Shown here: piece after piece, positions 24,975 to 34,124 of the stretch
Layout of the letters: every line of letters starts with the position of its first letter
Position numbering within the stretch: the stretch's first letter is position 1
From: Pseudosulfitobacter koreensis
GTDB lineage: Bacteria > Pseudomonadota > Alphaproteobacteria > Rhodobacterales > Rhodobacteraceae
Assembly: GCF_024733015.1 (NCBI RefSeq)
Contig: NZ_JANKJG010000004.1
Coordinates: forward strand, 1-64,000
DNA: 64,000 nt
Reading direction: 5' to 3'
Notes under the pieces: model-generated
The model's database searches: none
What the model was told of the DNA's origin: nothing
Seen by the model: the letters and a program-made list of their open reading frames with translations, nothing else
Translations under genes and position numbers: made by a program

Positions 24975-26567
24975 CTAGCCGTAGACGCGGAGCATTTCGT
25001 TCAGATCGTCCAGAGTATTCGCCTCTTGCACCGGCTTGTCCTCGCGCCAGCGCAACATGCGCGGAAACCGCAAGGCGACGCCGGACTTGTGGCGCGGGCT
25101 GGCCTGGATGCCCTCGAATGCAATCTCGAACACATGCTGCGGCGTCACCTGGCGGACGGGGCCGAACCGTTGCTGCGTGTTTTTCTTGACCCAGGCAGTG
25201 ATCTTGCGAAATTCCACGTCCGTCAGGCCCGAATAGGCCTTGGTGAAGGGCACCAGATCGTTGCCGTTCCACACCGCAAAGGTAAAGTCGGTGAACAGGT
25301 TGGCGCGACGCCCTGCGCCTGATTGGGCATAGATCATCACTGCGTCGATGGTCAGCGGATCCAGCTTCCATTTCCACCAGTCGCCTTTCTTGCGCCCTGC
25401 CAGATAGGGGCTGGCGGCCCGTTTCAGCATCAGCCCTTCGGATTGGACGTCGCGGGCGGTGTCACGCAATGCGTGCAACTGCGCCCAGTCGTCGAAGGGG
25501 ATCTTGGGCGACTGGATCACGGGCGCATCGGCGGGCAGGTCTGCGGTCAACCTCTCCAGCCGCGCGCGGCGCTCTGACAGGGGCAGGTGGCGGATGTCTT
25601 CCCCGCGATCTTCCAGCAGATCGTATGCGTACAGTATCACCGGCGCCTCGCTCAGCAGTTTCTTCGGCACCGTCTTGCGCCCGATCCGCTTTTGCAGCGC
25701 GTTGAACGATTGCGGCGTACCGTCGCCCCAGGCCAACAGCTCACCGTCCAGAACCGTGCCGTCGGGCAGGAAATCGACGGCGCGCGCCAGTTCGGGAAAG
25801 CGGTCTGTCATCAGCTCTTCGCCGCGCGACCAGACAAAGTGCTGACCGCCGCGCAGGATCAACTGCCCGCGAATGCCGTCCCACTTCCACTCCGCCTGCC
25901 AATCCTCTGGCGGGCCGAGGGTTTCCGGCGCGTCGTCCAACCCATACGCTAGGTAGAACGGAAAGGGGCGCGCCGCATCTGCCTGCGCATCGTCCGCCTC
26001 GATCAGCTGGTGCCAGGTGATGCTGTCGGGCTGCCAGTTGCCCATCAGCCGGTGTGCCAGCTCCGCCTCGTCGCGGTCGGTCGCACGGGCCAGCGCGCGG
26101 GTCATCAGTTTTTGACTGATCCCGACGCGAAAGCCGCCGGTGATCAACTTGTTGAACAAGAACCGCTGAGTGTCGGGCAGCTGATCCCAGGCGTCCAGCA
26201 CGAACGCCTTGCGCGCCGCGTCATCCACATCAGCAAGGGCGCGCAGAGCATTGATCCAATGGGACAAGCTGTGGTCAGTCTCTCGTGTGGGCGGCGGCAG
26301 GACCAGCGTGATCGTCTCTGCCAGATCGCCGACGATGGGGTAACTCTCCTCAAACAGCCACAGCGGGATGTCCGCACGCTCGGCTGCCCATTCGCGCAGT
26401 TTGGTCGTGGTGACTGCACGTTTCGGACGACGCCCCGAGAACATGGCGATGGTCCACACACGGTCGGGCTCCGGAGCATGGATGAAATATTCAGCCAAAG
26501 CAGCGACTTTCGTGGTGGTCTTCGTGCTTTGGTCCAGCGCGTTGAAAAGTGTGGCAAAGCGGTTCAT
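24975..26567 (-). CDS. ATP-dependent DNA ligase of the ligase-associated damage-response module
   Basis: A 530-residue ATP-dependent ligase. The adenylation motif is EWKWDGIRG with the nucleotide-accepting Lys228; further nucleotidyltransferase motifs are LDGELLAWG, EGLMLKR and WWKWKLD. A helical N-terminal domain of about 200 residues precedes them and an OB fold follows. This type is usually encoded with an MBL-fold exonuclease, a DExH helicase and a phosphoesterase in a DNA-damage module. Here the ATG overlaps the exonuclease stop as ATGA, so the first pair is present and coupled. Confidence 0.9.
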   Translation of the reverse strand: MNRFATLFNALDQSTKTTTKVAALAEYFIHAPEPDRVWTIAMFSGRRPKRAVTTTKLREWAAERADIPLWLFEESYPIVGDLAETITLVLPPPTRETDHSLSHWINALRALADVDDAARKAFVLDAWDQLPDTQRFLFNKLITGGFRVGISQKLMTRALARATDRDEAELAHRLMGNWQPDSITWHQLIEADDAQADAARPFPFYLAYGLDDAPETLGPPEDWQAEWKWDGIRGQLILRGGQHFVWSRGEELMTDRFPELARAVDFLPDGTVLDGELLAWGDGTPQSFNALQKRIGRKTVPKKLLSEAPVILYAYDLLEDRGEDIRHLPLSERRARLERLTADLPADAPVIQSPKIPFDDWAQLHALRDTARDVQSEGLMLKRAASPYLAGRKKGDWWKWKLDPLTIDAVMIYAQSGAGRRANLFTDFTFAVWNGNDLVPFTKAYSGLTDVEFRKITAWVKKNTQQRFGPVRQVTPQHVFEIAFEGIQASPRHKSGVALRFPRMLRWREDKPVQEANTLDDLNEMLRVYG

Positions 26568-27565
26568 GCGGCGTCTTCCTCTTCGCCGCCGAATTGGGTG
26601 GGGATAACTTGTGCGTTCCAGCCCGCAGAATTCAGGTAGCGTGCGAAGATCTCTGTGTAACCGTGTGTCACGTATATGTTTTCCGCGCCCGTCTGCTCGA
26701 TCGCCCAAAGCAACCCGTTCCAGTCGGCATGGTCGGAAATGACAAAGCCCCGATCCTGCGACCGCCGCCGCCTGATGCCGCGCAAGGCCATCCAGCCCGA
26801 GGCAAACCCGGTCTGCCGCGCGCCGAACTTGGCGGCCCACTTGCTGTCGGTGGCCGACGGCGGCGCCAGCAGCAGGGCACGCGGATGCGCCTTGGGGTCA
26901 ACCTCGGCCGTCGCGTGCACGGTGTCGGGCAGGCGCAGCCCCTGATCCCGCAGGATCGCATTGGTGTTCTCGATGGCCGTGTGGCACAGGATCGGGCCGA
27001 TGGCAGGGTCCAGCATCGACAAAAGCCGCTGCGCCTTGCCCAAGGCATAGGCACCCAGCACCGCCGTCTGCCCCGCATCCGCGCAGGCGGCCCACCACGC
27101 GTTAAGATCGGCGGCGACCTCCGCCTGCGGTTTCCAGCGGAACACGGGCAGGCCAAAGGTGCTTTCAGTGATGAAATGATCGCAGCGCACAGGCTCGAAC
27201 GGGGTCGACAGCCCGTCGTCGACAACCTTGTAATCGCCTGACGCCACCCAGACCTCGCCGCGATATTCCACGCGGATCTGCGCCGATCCGGGCACGTGGC
27301 CTGCAGGATGGAACGACACGGACACGCCGCCGATGTCGCGCACCTCGCCGTAGCGGATCGTCTCGAGCGGGATGTCGCCCAGACGGTGCCGCATCACCGG
27401 GGCGGCCAGATCGGTGGCCAGATACTGCCCCATGCCCCAGCGTGCGTGATCCGCATGGCCGTGCGTGATCAGGGCACGGTCCACGGGGCGCCACGGGTCG
27501 ATATAAAAATCGCCCCGCGCGCAATAGATACCGTGTTCGGTGAATGTCAGAAGCGGATCAGCCAT
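26564..27565 (-). CDS. Ligase-associated MBL-fold DNA exonuclease
   Basis: A 333-residue metallo-beta-lactamase/beta-CASP-like nuclease. The metal motif is H35-G-H37-A-D39-H40, followed by FHPAGHVPGSAQ, VASGDYK, ESTFGLP and a C-terminal SDHADW. This matches the exonuclease partner of the four-gene ligase-associated response module. It probably trims DNA ends before ligation. I use the ATG at 27565; a TTG at 27574 would add three residues. The alpha/beta hydrolase gene ends 32 bases upstream on the same strand. Confidence 0.88.
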   Translation of the reverse strand: MADPLLTFTEHGIYCARGDFYIDPWRPVDRALITHGHADHARWGMGQYLATDLAAPVMRHRLGDIPLETIRYGEVRDIGGVSVSFHPAGHVPGSAQIRVEYRGEVWVASGDYKVVDDGLSTPFEPVRCDHFITESTFGLPVFRWKPQAEVAADLNAWWAACADAGQTAVLGAYALGKAQRLLSMLDPAIGPILCHTAIENTNAILRDQGLRLPDTVHATAEVDPKAHPRALLLAPPSATDSKWAAKFGARQTGFASGWMALRGIRRRRSQDRGFVISDHADWNGLLWAIEQTGAENIYVTHGYTEIFARYLNSAGWNAQVIPTQFGGEEEDAA

Positions 27566-27597
27566 GCAGGCCAACCTAGCACGCAGCCAGAGGGTTC

Positions 27598-28539
27598 CTA
27601 GGCCGCGTCGAAGAAGGTTTTCACCATCCGGTCAAAGATCGGGCCGCGCTTGGCTGGCCCCTCCATCATCACCTCGTGCTCGCCGTCCTCGACCATGACC
27701 AGATCGCCCTTCGGCCAGCTGTCCATGCGCCGGATCACACGGTCCGTGTGCACGATCCGTTCGTTGGTGCCCATGAAGGCGATGCAGGGAAGGTCGGGCG
27801 CTTGCATCCGGCTCAGCGCTTCGGTTTCCGACAGCGCCTCGCGCAGCCAGGTCAGGCTTGGCCCGCCCAGCGACAGGTCTGGATGGGCGTTCAATTGGTC
27901 GACCATCATGTCCCACATCTCGCGGTCGCGGGTCAGCAGATTGTCCTCAAACGGGTCCGACATGACATAGGACGTCAGCTTCGTGCCGGGGGGCAGGCGG
28001 TGACCATGTCCCAGACGCGGCATGACCTGCGACAGAACCCAGGCGACCGGGCGAAGATGCCGCGCGATCCGGATGCCCCACATCGGCCCGGTGAAGGCTG
28101 CAGCCTTCACCGGCACCCCTTCATAGAGCGAGCGCAGACCGATGCAGCCACCCATCGAATGGCCCAGCAGAAACCACGGTTGCGGCAGGTCCATCTCGCG
28201 GGCCAATGCGACCATGCAGGCCAGATCCTTTTGGTAGTCAAGGAAATCAATCACATGACCGGTGCGCACTTCGTCGAGCATCCGGTCGGCCAGCCCCTGA
28301 CCGCGCCAGTCGATCGTGACCGTGGCGAGACCCCGCGCCGCCAGCTCGCTGGCGACGGGTGCGTATTTCTCGACGTATTCGGTGCGCCCTGGAAACAGCA
28401 GCACGGTGCCCTTGGGCGCGCTCGCGTTCCAGTGAGCAACCCGAACCCGCAACCCGTCCGAGGTCATCGCCCAATGGGCCTGCCCTCCCGGCGGACCGGG
28501 ATGGCGATCCAGGAACAGCGGCGCGGGTTCGAACGACAT
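27598..28539 (-). CDS. Alpha/beta hydrolase, lysophospholipase (PldB)-like
   Basis: A 313-residue serine hydrolase. FPGRTEYVEKY and DWRGQGLADR lead to the nucleophile elbow GHSMGG. The acid is probably in FMGTNERIVHTD and the base His in EDGEHEVMME. This order matches lysophospholipase L2 and monoacylglycerol lipase relatives, so lipid hydrolysis is likely. Its start touches the stop of the SCP2 gene (TGATG, one shared base), so the two lipid-related genes form a coupled pair. Confidence 0.85.
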   Translation of the reverse strand: MSFEPAPLFLDRHPGPPGGQAHWAMTSDGLRVRVAHWNASAPKGTVLLFPGRTEYVEKYAPVASELAARGLATVTIDWRGQGLADRMLDEVRTGHVIDFLDYQKDLACMVALAREMDLPQPWFLLGHSMGGCIGLRSLYEGVPVKAAAFTGPMWGIRIARHLRPVAWVLSQVMPRLGHGHRLPPGTKLTSYVMSDPFEDNLLTRDREMWDMMVDQLNAHPDLSLGGPSLTWLREALSETEALSRMQAPDLPCIAFMGTNERIVHTDRVIRRMDSWPKGDLVMVEDGEHEVMMEGPAKRGPIFDRMVKTFFDAA

Positions 28540-28829
28540 CAGCTGAGGGCCGACGCCAGTTTCATCGCCATGCCCATGTCGCCGTCAACTTTCAGCTTGC
28601 CGGTCATGAAGGCGGATGTTGGGTTGGTGTCGCCGTTGATTATGCCCTGAAATGTCTCCGCATCGGCGGTCAGCGTCACATCGGCCTCTTCGTCACCTGC
28701 GTGCGCGCCTTCGCCGTCGATGATGACGGATCCTTCGCCCTCGATGTCGAATTTCGCGGTGCCCGAAAAACTCTGGCCCTGCATCTTTTCGTTCAGAACT
28801 TTTACCGCTTCTTGAACCACATCACTCAT
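28539..28829 (-). CDS. SCP2 sterol-binding-domain protein
   Basis: A 96-residue single-domain SCP2 protein. Recognisable strands are AKFDIEGEGSVIIDGEG and DADVTLTA-like EEADVTLTADAETFQGIING, then FMTGKLKVDGDMGMAMKL. SCP2 domains bind lipids or acyl-CoA in a hydrophobic tunnel. It is followed, with overlap, by the lysophospholipase-like gene and is divergent from the TPR gene. Confidence 0.93.
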   Translation of the reverse strand: MSDVVQEAVKVLNEKMQGQSFSGTAKFDIEGEGSVIIDGEGAHAGDEEADVTLTADAETFQGIINGDTNPTSAFMTGKLKVDGDMGMAMKLASALS

Positions 28830-28905
28830 CTGTCATGCCCTTTTTGTCGATTGCTGCCGCCGAAGTCTGGATTTGCCCGGCCAAGCTGTTACATTCACGC
28901 GTACT

Positions 28906-29463
28906 ATGGGCATCAAAAACATCCTTCGCCACCCTATCGTCGCGGCAATTGTGCTGACAGTCGGGAATACCTTACCTGTTGCAGCACAGGGGGATACGAC
29001 TGCCTTGCTAGAGCAACTGCAGACCGCAGAACCGGGGCAGGCCTCGCAGATCGAGCGCGAGCTTGAGCGCACATGGTCGCAGTCGGGATCGGTCGCGATG
29101 AACATGCTGTTGGAGCGTGGCCGCAAGGCCATGGAAGATCAGGATTATTCCACCGCCATCGACCATCTGACCGCATTGACCGACCACGCGCCCACCTTTG
29201 CCGAAGGCTACCATGCGCGGGCCATGGCCTATTATCGGTCAGGCCGCTATGGCCCTGCGTTCAACGATCTGTGGCAGTCGCTGGCGTTGAACCCCGACAA
29301 CTACAACGCGATCTTCGGGTTGGGGATGATGCTGCTGGAATTCGAGGACACCGCCGGAGCCGCGCAGGCGTTTTCCCGCGTTCTTGAGTTGAATCCCGGA
29401 CATGAACGCGCAAAGGATGCGCTGAAGCGTCTTGAGGCGGACGGAATCGGCCGCACGCTGTAA
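28906..29463 (+). CDS. Exported TPR-repeat protein
   Basis: A 185-residue protein with a signal peptide (about 1-27, cleavage near AAQG) and two to three tetratricopeptide repeats (EDQDYSTAIDHLTALTDHAP, AYYRSGRYGPAFNDLWQSL, DTAGAAQAFSRVLELNPGH). TPRs mediate protein contacts; the partner is unknown. I start at ATG 28906, because the in-frame extension to 28873 would break the signal. The helicase gene starts 22 bases downstream. Confidence 0.85.
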   Translation: MGIKNILRHPIVAAIVLTVGNTLPVAAQGDTTALLEQLQTAEPGQASQIERELERTWSQSGSVAMNMLLERGRKAMEDQDYSTAIDHLTALTDHAPTFAEGYHARAMAYYRSGRYGPAFNDLWQSLALNPDNYNAIFGLGMMLLEFEDTAGAAQAFSRVLELNPGHERAKDALKRLEADGIGRTL

Positions 29464-29484
29464 GTTAGATCGGGGATCGTAACC

Positions 29485-32436
29485 GTGGCACAGGACAGCC
29501 GCGTCGTGGCCGTATTGGGCCCGACGAACACGGGTAAAACCACCTATGCAATCGAACGGATGCTGGCCTATCGCACGGGTGTGATCGGCCTGCCGCTGCG
29601 TTTGCTTGCGCGCGAGGTATACGACCGCGTCGTCGCATTGCGCGGCCCTTCAGTGGTGGCACTGGTCACCGGCGAGGAGCGCATCGTGCCGCCGCGCACG
29701 CAGTACTGGATCTGTACGGTCGAGGCGATGCCCGAGGGGATGGGCTGCGATTTTCTGGCCGTGGATGAGATCCAGCTTTGCGCAGATCCCGAACGCGGCC
29801 ATGTGTTCACCGACCGGCTGCTGCGCGCCCGTGGCCAGCACGAGACGCTGTTCCTGGGGGCCGCGACCATGCGCGGACCGATTGCGGCATTGGTGCCGCA
29901 CGTCCAGTGGATGACCCGCGAACGGATGTCTGACCTCACTTACGCGGGCGAGAAGAAAATCAGCCGGATGCGGCCTCGGTCGGCCATCGTCGGCTTTTCG
30001 GTGGAAAACGTCTATGCCATCGCCGAACTGATCCGCCGGACCAAGGGCGGGGCGGCTGTCGTGATGGGCGCGCTCAGCCCACGCACCCGCAACGCGCAGG
30101 TCGAGATGTACCAGTCGGGCGAGGTGGACTATCTGGTGGCGACCGATGCCATCGGCATGGGCCTGAACCTGGACGTGGACCACGTGGCTTTTTCCAGCCT
30201 GTCCAAATTCGACGGACGGCGGATGCGCCCTCTGGCCCCGAACGAGCTGGCGCAGATCGCGGGACGGGCCGGGCGCGGGCAGAAAAACGGCAGCTTCGGC
30301 GTCACGGGCGATGCGCCGCCGCTTGATCCCGGCGTCGCGCAGGCGATCATGGACCACCGGTTTACCCCGCTCACCAAGCTGAACTGGCGCAACCACGCGC
30401 TTAAATTTGCGACGATCGACACACTGATCCGCAGCCTTGAAGCGCCGCCCGAGCATGAAGTGCTGTCGCGCGCACGCGAAGCGGACGACCTGAAAACCTT
30501 GCGCAGCCTGTCCCAGGTGGACGAGGTTTTCGCCCGTGCCAGCGACACGGCATCAGTGAAATTGTTGTGGGATGTCTGCAGGATACCCGACTTTCGCGGG
30601 ATCAGTCACCAAGAGCACGCAAGCCAGTGCGAGGCGATCTTCAACTTCCTGCATCAGGGCGGTGTGATCCCCGACGATTGGCTTTCTCGACAAATTCGCA
30701 GAATAGATCGAACCGATGGCGACATTGATGCGTTGTCCAAACGTCTTGCGTTCATTCGAACGTGGACCTACGTGGCGCAGCGGCAGGGTTGGACAAGTGA
30801 TCTTAGCCATTGGCGCGATGCGACGCGACATGTAGAAGACAGGCTGTCGGATGCGCTGCACAGCGCTTTGACGAAACGATTTGTAGATCGGCGCACCAGT
30901 GTACTGCTGCGCCGGCTGGGCCAGAAGGAGGCCATAGTGGCCGATGTAAATGACGCCGGTGAGGTGACTGTCGAGGGTGAATTCGTGGGCAAGCTGGAAG
31001 GCTTCCGCTTCACTCAGGATAAGGGCGCGGGTGCCGCCGAAACAAAGACGATCAAGTCGGCTGCTTTGCAGGCGCTTGCACCCCACTTCCACCTGCGGGC
31101 GGATCGGTTCTACAATGCGCCGGACACCGAGATCGACTATACCGAACAGGGCGGCCTCATGTGGGGATCCACCGCCGTGGGCAAGCTTGTGGCCGGGTCT
31201 GACCCGCTGAAGCCACAGGTCGAGGCTTTTGTCGACGATGTCGCCGGTCAGGACGTGATCGACAAGGTCAAGCGCCGCTTGCAGCACTTCATCGATCGCA
31301 AGATCGCAGCGCTGTTCGAGCCGCTCTTGAATCTGTCGAAGGATGAGGCGCTGACCGGGCTTGCCCGCGGGTTCGCCTTTCAGATGGTCGAGAACTTCGG
31401 CGTGGTGCCGCGCGGCAAGGTCGCCGATGACGTCAAGTCGCTGGACCAGGACGCACGCGGCCTGCTGCGCAAGCACGGCATCCGCTTTGGCCAGTTCACC
31501 ATTTTCCTGCCCTTGCTGCTGAAACCCGCGCCGACGCGCCTGCGTCTGGTGCTGTGGTCCTTGGCCAATGGTCTGGATGACTTCCCCGAGGCACCGCCTC
31601 CCGGTCTGGTGACCATTCCCGCCCCCCAAGGCACGCCCGAGGGCGCCGATACGATGGCGGGTTACCGTCTGGCAGGTGCACGGGCGATCCGCATCGACAT
31701 GCTGGAGCGTCTGGCTGACATGCTGCGCGCCGAAGACAGCCGTGGCGGCTTCGAGGCCAAGGCCGATATGCTGTCGATCACCGGCATGACGCTGGAACAG
31801 TTCGCCGACCTGATGCAGGGTCTGGGCTACAGGGCCGAGATGGGCGAGCGCGAGAAGGTCAAGGCGGTTGATGCCGTCGTGACGACGGACGCAGGCCAGA
31901 CCGTCGCGGATGTGCCGGTGATGGACGCCGCCGAAAATGTGGTGCCGACCGCCGCTGCGGGCACGGAGCCCGTCACGCCGGAAGCGGATGACACTCCCTT
32001 GGAGGTCGCCGCACTTGACGATGACGGGGTCGCGCCGATTGCCGAAGAACCGGCACAAGCGCCCGAGGTCAGCGACCACATCCCGGAAGCCAGCGAAACC
32101 GAAGTGCCTGTGGGCAAGGCCGCCGATGCCGAGGTCGCGGGCCCGGAGATGGAAACCTTCTATACCTTCACATGGGCACGCCCCGCACGCGGTGGCGGCA
32201 ACGCCCGTCAGGGCGGCGGTCGTCCCGCTGGCAAAAGTCAGGGACAAGCGCAGGGCGAAGGTCGCGGCGAGGGCAAGGGCAAGCCCCGAGGCAAGCAGGG
32301 CGGTGGCCCGCGCAAGGGAGGAGGCAAGCCGCAAGGCGGCCAGAACTTCAGCGCACGCCCCCCCAAGAAGGAAAAGGCCATCGACCCCGACAACCCCTTT
32401 GCCGCAGCCCTGATGGGGCTTAAGGACAACAAGTAA
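29485..32436 (+). CDS. SUV3-like ATP-dependent RNA helicase
   Basis: A 983-residue superfamily 2 helicase like mitochondrial SUV3, the helicase of the mitochondrial RNA degradosome. Motif I is GPTNTGKT (12-19), motif II is DEIQ (94-97), and motif VI contains GRAGRG (260-265). A SUV3-type C-terminal region follows. Residues about 820-890 are acidic, Ala/Val/Glu/Pro-rich and probably disordered. Residues about 899-960 are Gly/Arg/Lys/Gln-rich, then comes a conserved-looking DPDNPFAAALMGL end. RNA unwinding in decay or ribosome assembly is inferred. The start is GTG with only a weak GGGGA upstream. The S4 gene follows immediately. Confidence 0.9.
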   Translation: MAQDSRVVAVLGPTNTGKTTYAIERMLAYRTGVIGLPLRLLAREVYDRVVALRGPSVVALVTGEERIVPPRTQYWICTVEAMPEGMGCDFLAVDEIQLCADPERGHVFTDRLLRARGQHETLFLGAATMRGPIAALVPHVQWMTRERMSDLTYAGEKKISRMRPRSAIVGFSVENVYAIAELIRRTKGGAAVVMGALSPRTRNAQVEMYQSGEVDYLVATDAIGMGLNLDVDHVAFSSLSKFDGRRMRPLAPNELAQIAGRAGRGQKNGSFGVTGDAPPLDPGVAQAIMDHRFTPLTKLNWRNHALKFATIDTLIRSLEAPPEHEVLSRAREADDLKTLRSLSQVDEVFARASDTASVKLLWDVCRIPDFRGISHQEHASQCEAIFNFLHQGGVIPDDWLSRQIRRIDRTDGDIDALSKRLAFIRTWTYVAQRQGWTSDLSHWRDATRHVEDRLSDALHSALTKRFVDRRTSVLLRRLGQKEAIVADVNDAGEVTVEGEFVGKLEGFRFTQDKGAGAAETKTIKSAALQALAPHFHLRADRFYNAPDTEIDYTEQGGLMWGSTAVGKLVAGSDPLKPQVEAFVDDVAGQDVIDKVKRRLQHFIDRKIAALFEPLLNLSKDEALTGLARGFAFQMVENFGVVPRGKVADDVKSLDQDARGLLRKHGIRFGQFTIFLPLLLKPAPTRLRLVLWSLANGLDDFPEAPPPGLVTIPAPQGTPEGADTMAGYRLAGARAIRIDMLERLADMLRAEDSRGGFEAKADMLSITGMTLEQFADLMQGLGYRAEMGEREKVKAVDAVVTTDAGQTVADVPVMDAAENVVPTAAAGTEPVTPEADDTPLEVAALDDDGVAPIAEEPAQAPEVSDHIPEASETEVPVGKAADAEVAGPEMETFYTFTWARPARGGGNARQGGGRPAGKSQGQAQGEGRGEGKGKPRGKQGGGPRKGGGKPQGGQNFSARPPKKEKAIDPDNPFAAALMGLKDNK

Positions 32437-32442
32437 GTGACC

Positions 32443-32832
32443 ATGGCCCAAGCGCCCGCCGACAAGTTGCGGTTGGACAAATGGCTGTGGTTCGCCCGCT
32501 TTTTCAAGACCAGATCGCTGGCGGCCACCCGTGTGGCTGCCGGTGATGTCCGCGTGAACGGCGACCGTGTCACCAAGCGTGCAACCAGCATCGCCCCCGG
32601 CGACACGCTGACCTTTGCCCAGGGCGAAACCGTGCGCGTGATCCGGGTGACGGGCATCGGCACCCGGCGCGGCCCGGCCCCCGAGGCGCAGGCGCTTTAC
32701 GACGATCTGACGCCCGCACCACCGCCACCCGAGGACAAACCCCCTGAAAATCCTGCCTACGAAGGAAAAGGTCGCCCGACAAAGCGTGATCGGCGCAAAG
32801 CCGACCTTTCGCGGGCGCGGCATCTTGAATGA
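32443..32832 (+). CDS. S4-domain RNA-binding protein, Hsp15 (HslR) family
   Basis: A 129-residue protein with an N-terminal S4 domain (LRLDKWLWFARFFKTRSLA, VRVNGDRVTKRATSIAPGDTL) and a basic, Pro-rich tail ending KGRPTKRDRRKADL. In E. coli, Hsp15 rescues stalled 50S subunits carrying peptidyl-tRNA. A GTG at 32437 directly follows the helicase stop; the ATG at 32443 is the better start. It is probably cotranscribed with the helicase. Confidence 0.9.
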   Translation: MAQAPADKLRLDKWLWFARFFKTRSLAATRVAAGDVRVNGDRVTKRATSIAPGDTLTFAQGETVRVIRVTGIGTRRGPAPEAQALYDDLTPAPPPPEDKPPENPAYEGKGRPTKRDRRKADLSRARHLE

Positions 32833-32884
32833 TCGCCCCGCCTGATTTAGCTAGACCGCGAGTTCGCAAACAAGGTTCACCCGC

Positions 32885-33223
32885 ATGACCTATATCGTCA
32901 ACGATGCCTGCATCGCCTGCAAATACACCGACTGCGTCGAAGTCTGTCCTGTGGACTGCTTTTACGAAGGCGAGAATATGTTGGTGATCCATCCCGACGA
33001 ATGCATCGACTGCGGCGTGTGCGAACCCGAATGCCCCGCCGACGCGATCCGTCCGGACACCGAGCCGGACATGGAGAAATGGGTCGAGTTCAACCGCAAG
33101 TATTCCGAGCTTTGGCCAGTGATCATCACCAAGAAGGATCCGCTGCCCGAAGCCGAAGAGCGCGATGGCGAAGAAGGCAAGTTGGACAAGTATTTCTCCG
33201 AAGCTCCGGGCGAGGGCGGCTGA
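32885..33223 (+). CDS. fdxA: 7Fe ferredoxin FdxA
   Basis: A 112-residue electron-transfer protein with two cluster motifs: [17 protein letters not shown] (Cys 9, 17, 21, 25 for a 3Fe-4S and shared 4Fe-4S pattern) and [12 protein letters not shown] (Cys 40, 43, 46, 50). The long C-terminal helix region ([15 protein letters not shown]) is typical of the Azotobacter-type ferredoxin I. AAGG lies upstream of the ATG. A hairpin terminator follows at 33319. Confidence 0.95.
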   Translation: MTYIVNDACIACKYTDCVEVCPVDCFYEGENMLVIHPDECIDCGVCEPECPADAIRPDTEPDMEKWVEFNRKYSELWPVIITKKDPLPEAEERDGEEGKLDKYFSEAPGEGG

Positions 33224-33528
33224 GCGAATCACCTTGATCTGAAAATCCGTTGAACGGGCTGGGACCGGCGTGAAAACCGCCTTTCAACGCCCTGAAACGG
33301 CTGAGCAAACGTCTATACGGCCCAAGGCGAACTTTCGCTGGGCCTGTTTTTGTGTTATACACATCCCTATATGAAACGACAGATGCAGCATTCATCTTTG
33401 GCCCGCCACTGGCCGGACCTCTAAACCACCGACCCGATCCCGATTGCGGTAGGGCCCTTCAGGGTCGTGCCACAGTTGTTTTTTGGTGTCTGAACCCCAG
33501 ATGATGCAGCCTGTTTGCGAGGATAAAC
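33224..33528. other. fdxA-carD intergenic region
   Basis: These 305 bases have no gene. They hold the fdxA terminator at 33319-33350. The last 180 bases should contain the carD promoter, but I cannot point to convincing -35 and -10 boxes. Confidence 0.5.
33319..33350 (+). terminator. Rho-independent terminator of fdxA
   Basis: The outer stem GGCCCA/TGGGCC and inner stem GCGAA/TTCGC, with a two-base AG bulge, are followed by TGTTTTTGTG. It lies about 95 bases after the fdxA stop. Confidence 0.85.
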
Positions 33529-34050
33529 ATGTCAAAGTCCAAATCTCTTGAGTTCCGCCCGAACGAATTCGTCGTCTACCCTGCGCACGGCGTCGGCCAG
33601 ATCGTGTCGATCGAAGAGCAGGAAGTCGCGGGCATCTCCCTTGAGCTGTTCGTCATCTCGTTCGAGAAAGACAAGATGACGCTGCGGGTGCCGACCCACA
33701 AGGCGACCGAAATCGGCATGCGCGCCCTGTCCAGCCCCGACGTCATCAACCTTGCTATGAAGACGCTCAAGGGCAAGGCCAAGGTCAAGCGCGCCATGTG
33801 GTCGCGTCGCGCCCAGGAATACGAGCAAAAGATCAACTCGGGCGATCTGATCGCAATTGCCGAAGTCGTCCGCGACCTGCACCGCACCGACGACCAGCGC
33901 GAGCAGAGCTATTCCGAGCGTCAGCTTTATGAGGCGGCGCTCGAGCGTCTGACCCGCGAAGTCGCAGCCGTCAGCGGCGGCGACGAAATGGCCGCGTCGA
34001 AGGAAATCAACGACGTATTGGTCAGCCGCGCACCGCCCGCCGCTGCATAA
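33529..34050 (+). CDS. carD: CarD/CdnL-family RNA polymerase-binding transcription factor
   Basis: A 173-residue regulator that binds RNA polymerase beta through its N-terminal Tudor-like domain and stabilises open complexes, notably at rRNA promoters. The N-terminal segment FVVYPAHGVGQIVSIEEQEV and the DKMTLRVPTHKA block are diagnostic; the C-terminal half is helical and basic (KAKVKRAMWSRRAQEYEQKI). It is monogenic, between the fdxA terminator and its own terminator at 34078. The SUV3-like helicase, S4, fdxA, carD order is, from memory, conserved in Rhodobacterales. Confidence 0.93.
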   Translation: MSKSKSLEFRPNEFVVYPAHGVGQIVSIEEQEVAGISLELFVISFEKDKMTLRVPTHKATEIGMRALSSPDVINLAMKTLKGKAKVKRAMWSRRAQEYEQKINSGDLIAIAEVVRDLHRTDDQREQSYSERQLYEAALERLTREVAAVSGGDEMAASKEINDVLVSRAPPAAA

Positions 34051-34077
34051 GTAACAGGCTTTCCGAGAGGATGGCAG

Positions 34078-34108
34078 AGCCGCGCCCCGTCACCGGGGTG
34101 CGGCTTTT
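34078..34108 (+). terminator. Rho-independent terminator of carD
   Basis: AGCCGCGCCCC pairs with GGGGTGCGGCT (one mismatch/wobble) around a GTCACC loop and is followed by TTTTT. It lies 28 bases after the carD stop. Confidence 0.88.
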
Positions 34109-34124
34109 TCCATGGGCGAAGCGC

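Noticed and set aside
27598-28829. The lysophospholipase-like and SCP2 genes as part of the DNA-repair module
   Set aside because: They share the strand with the ligase and exonuclease genes but form their own coupled pair, and their families act on lipids.
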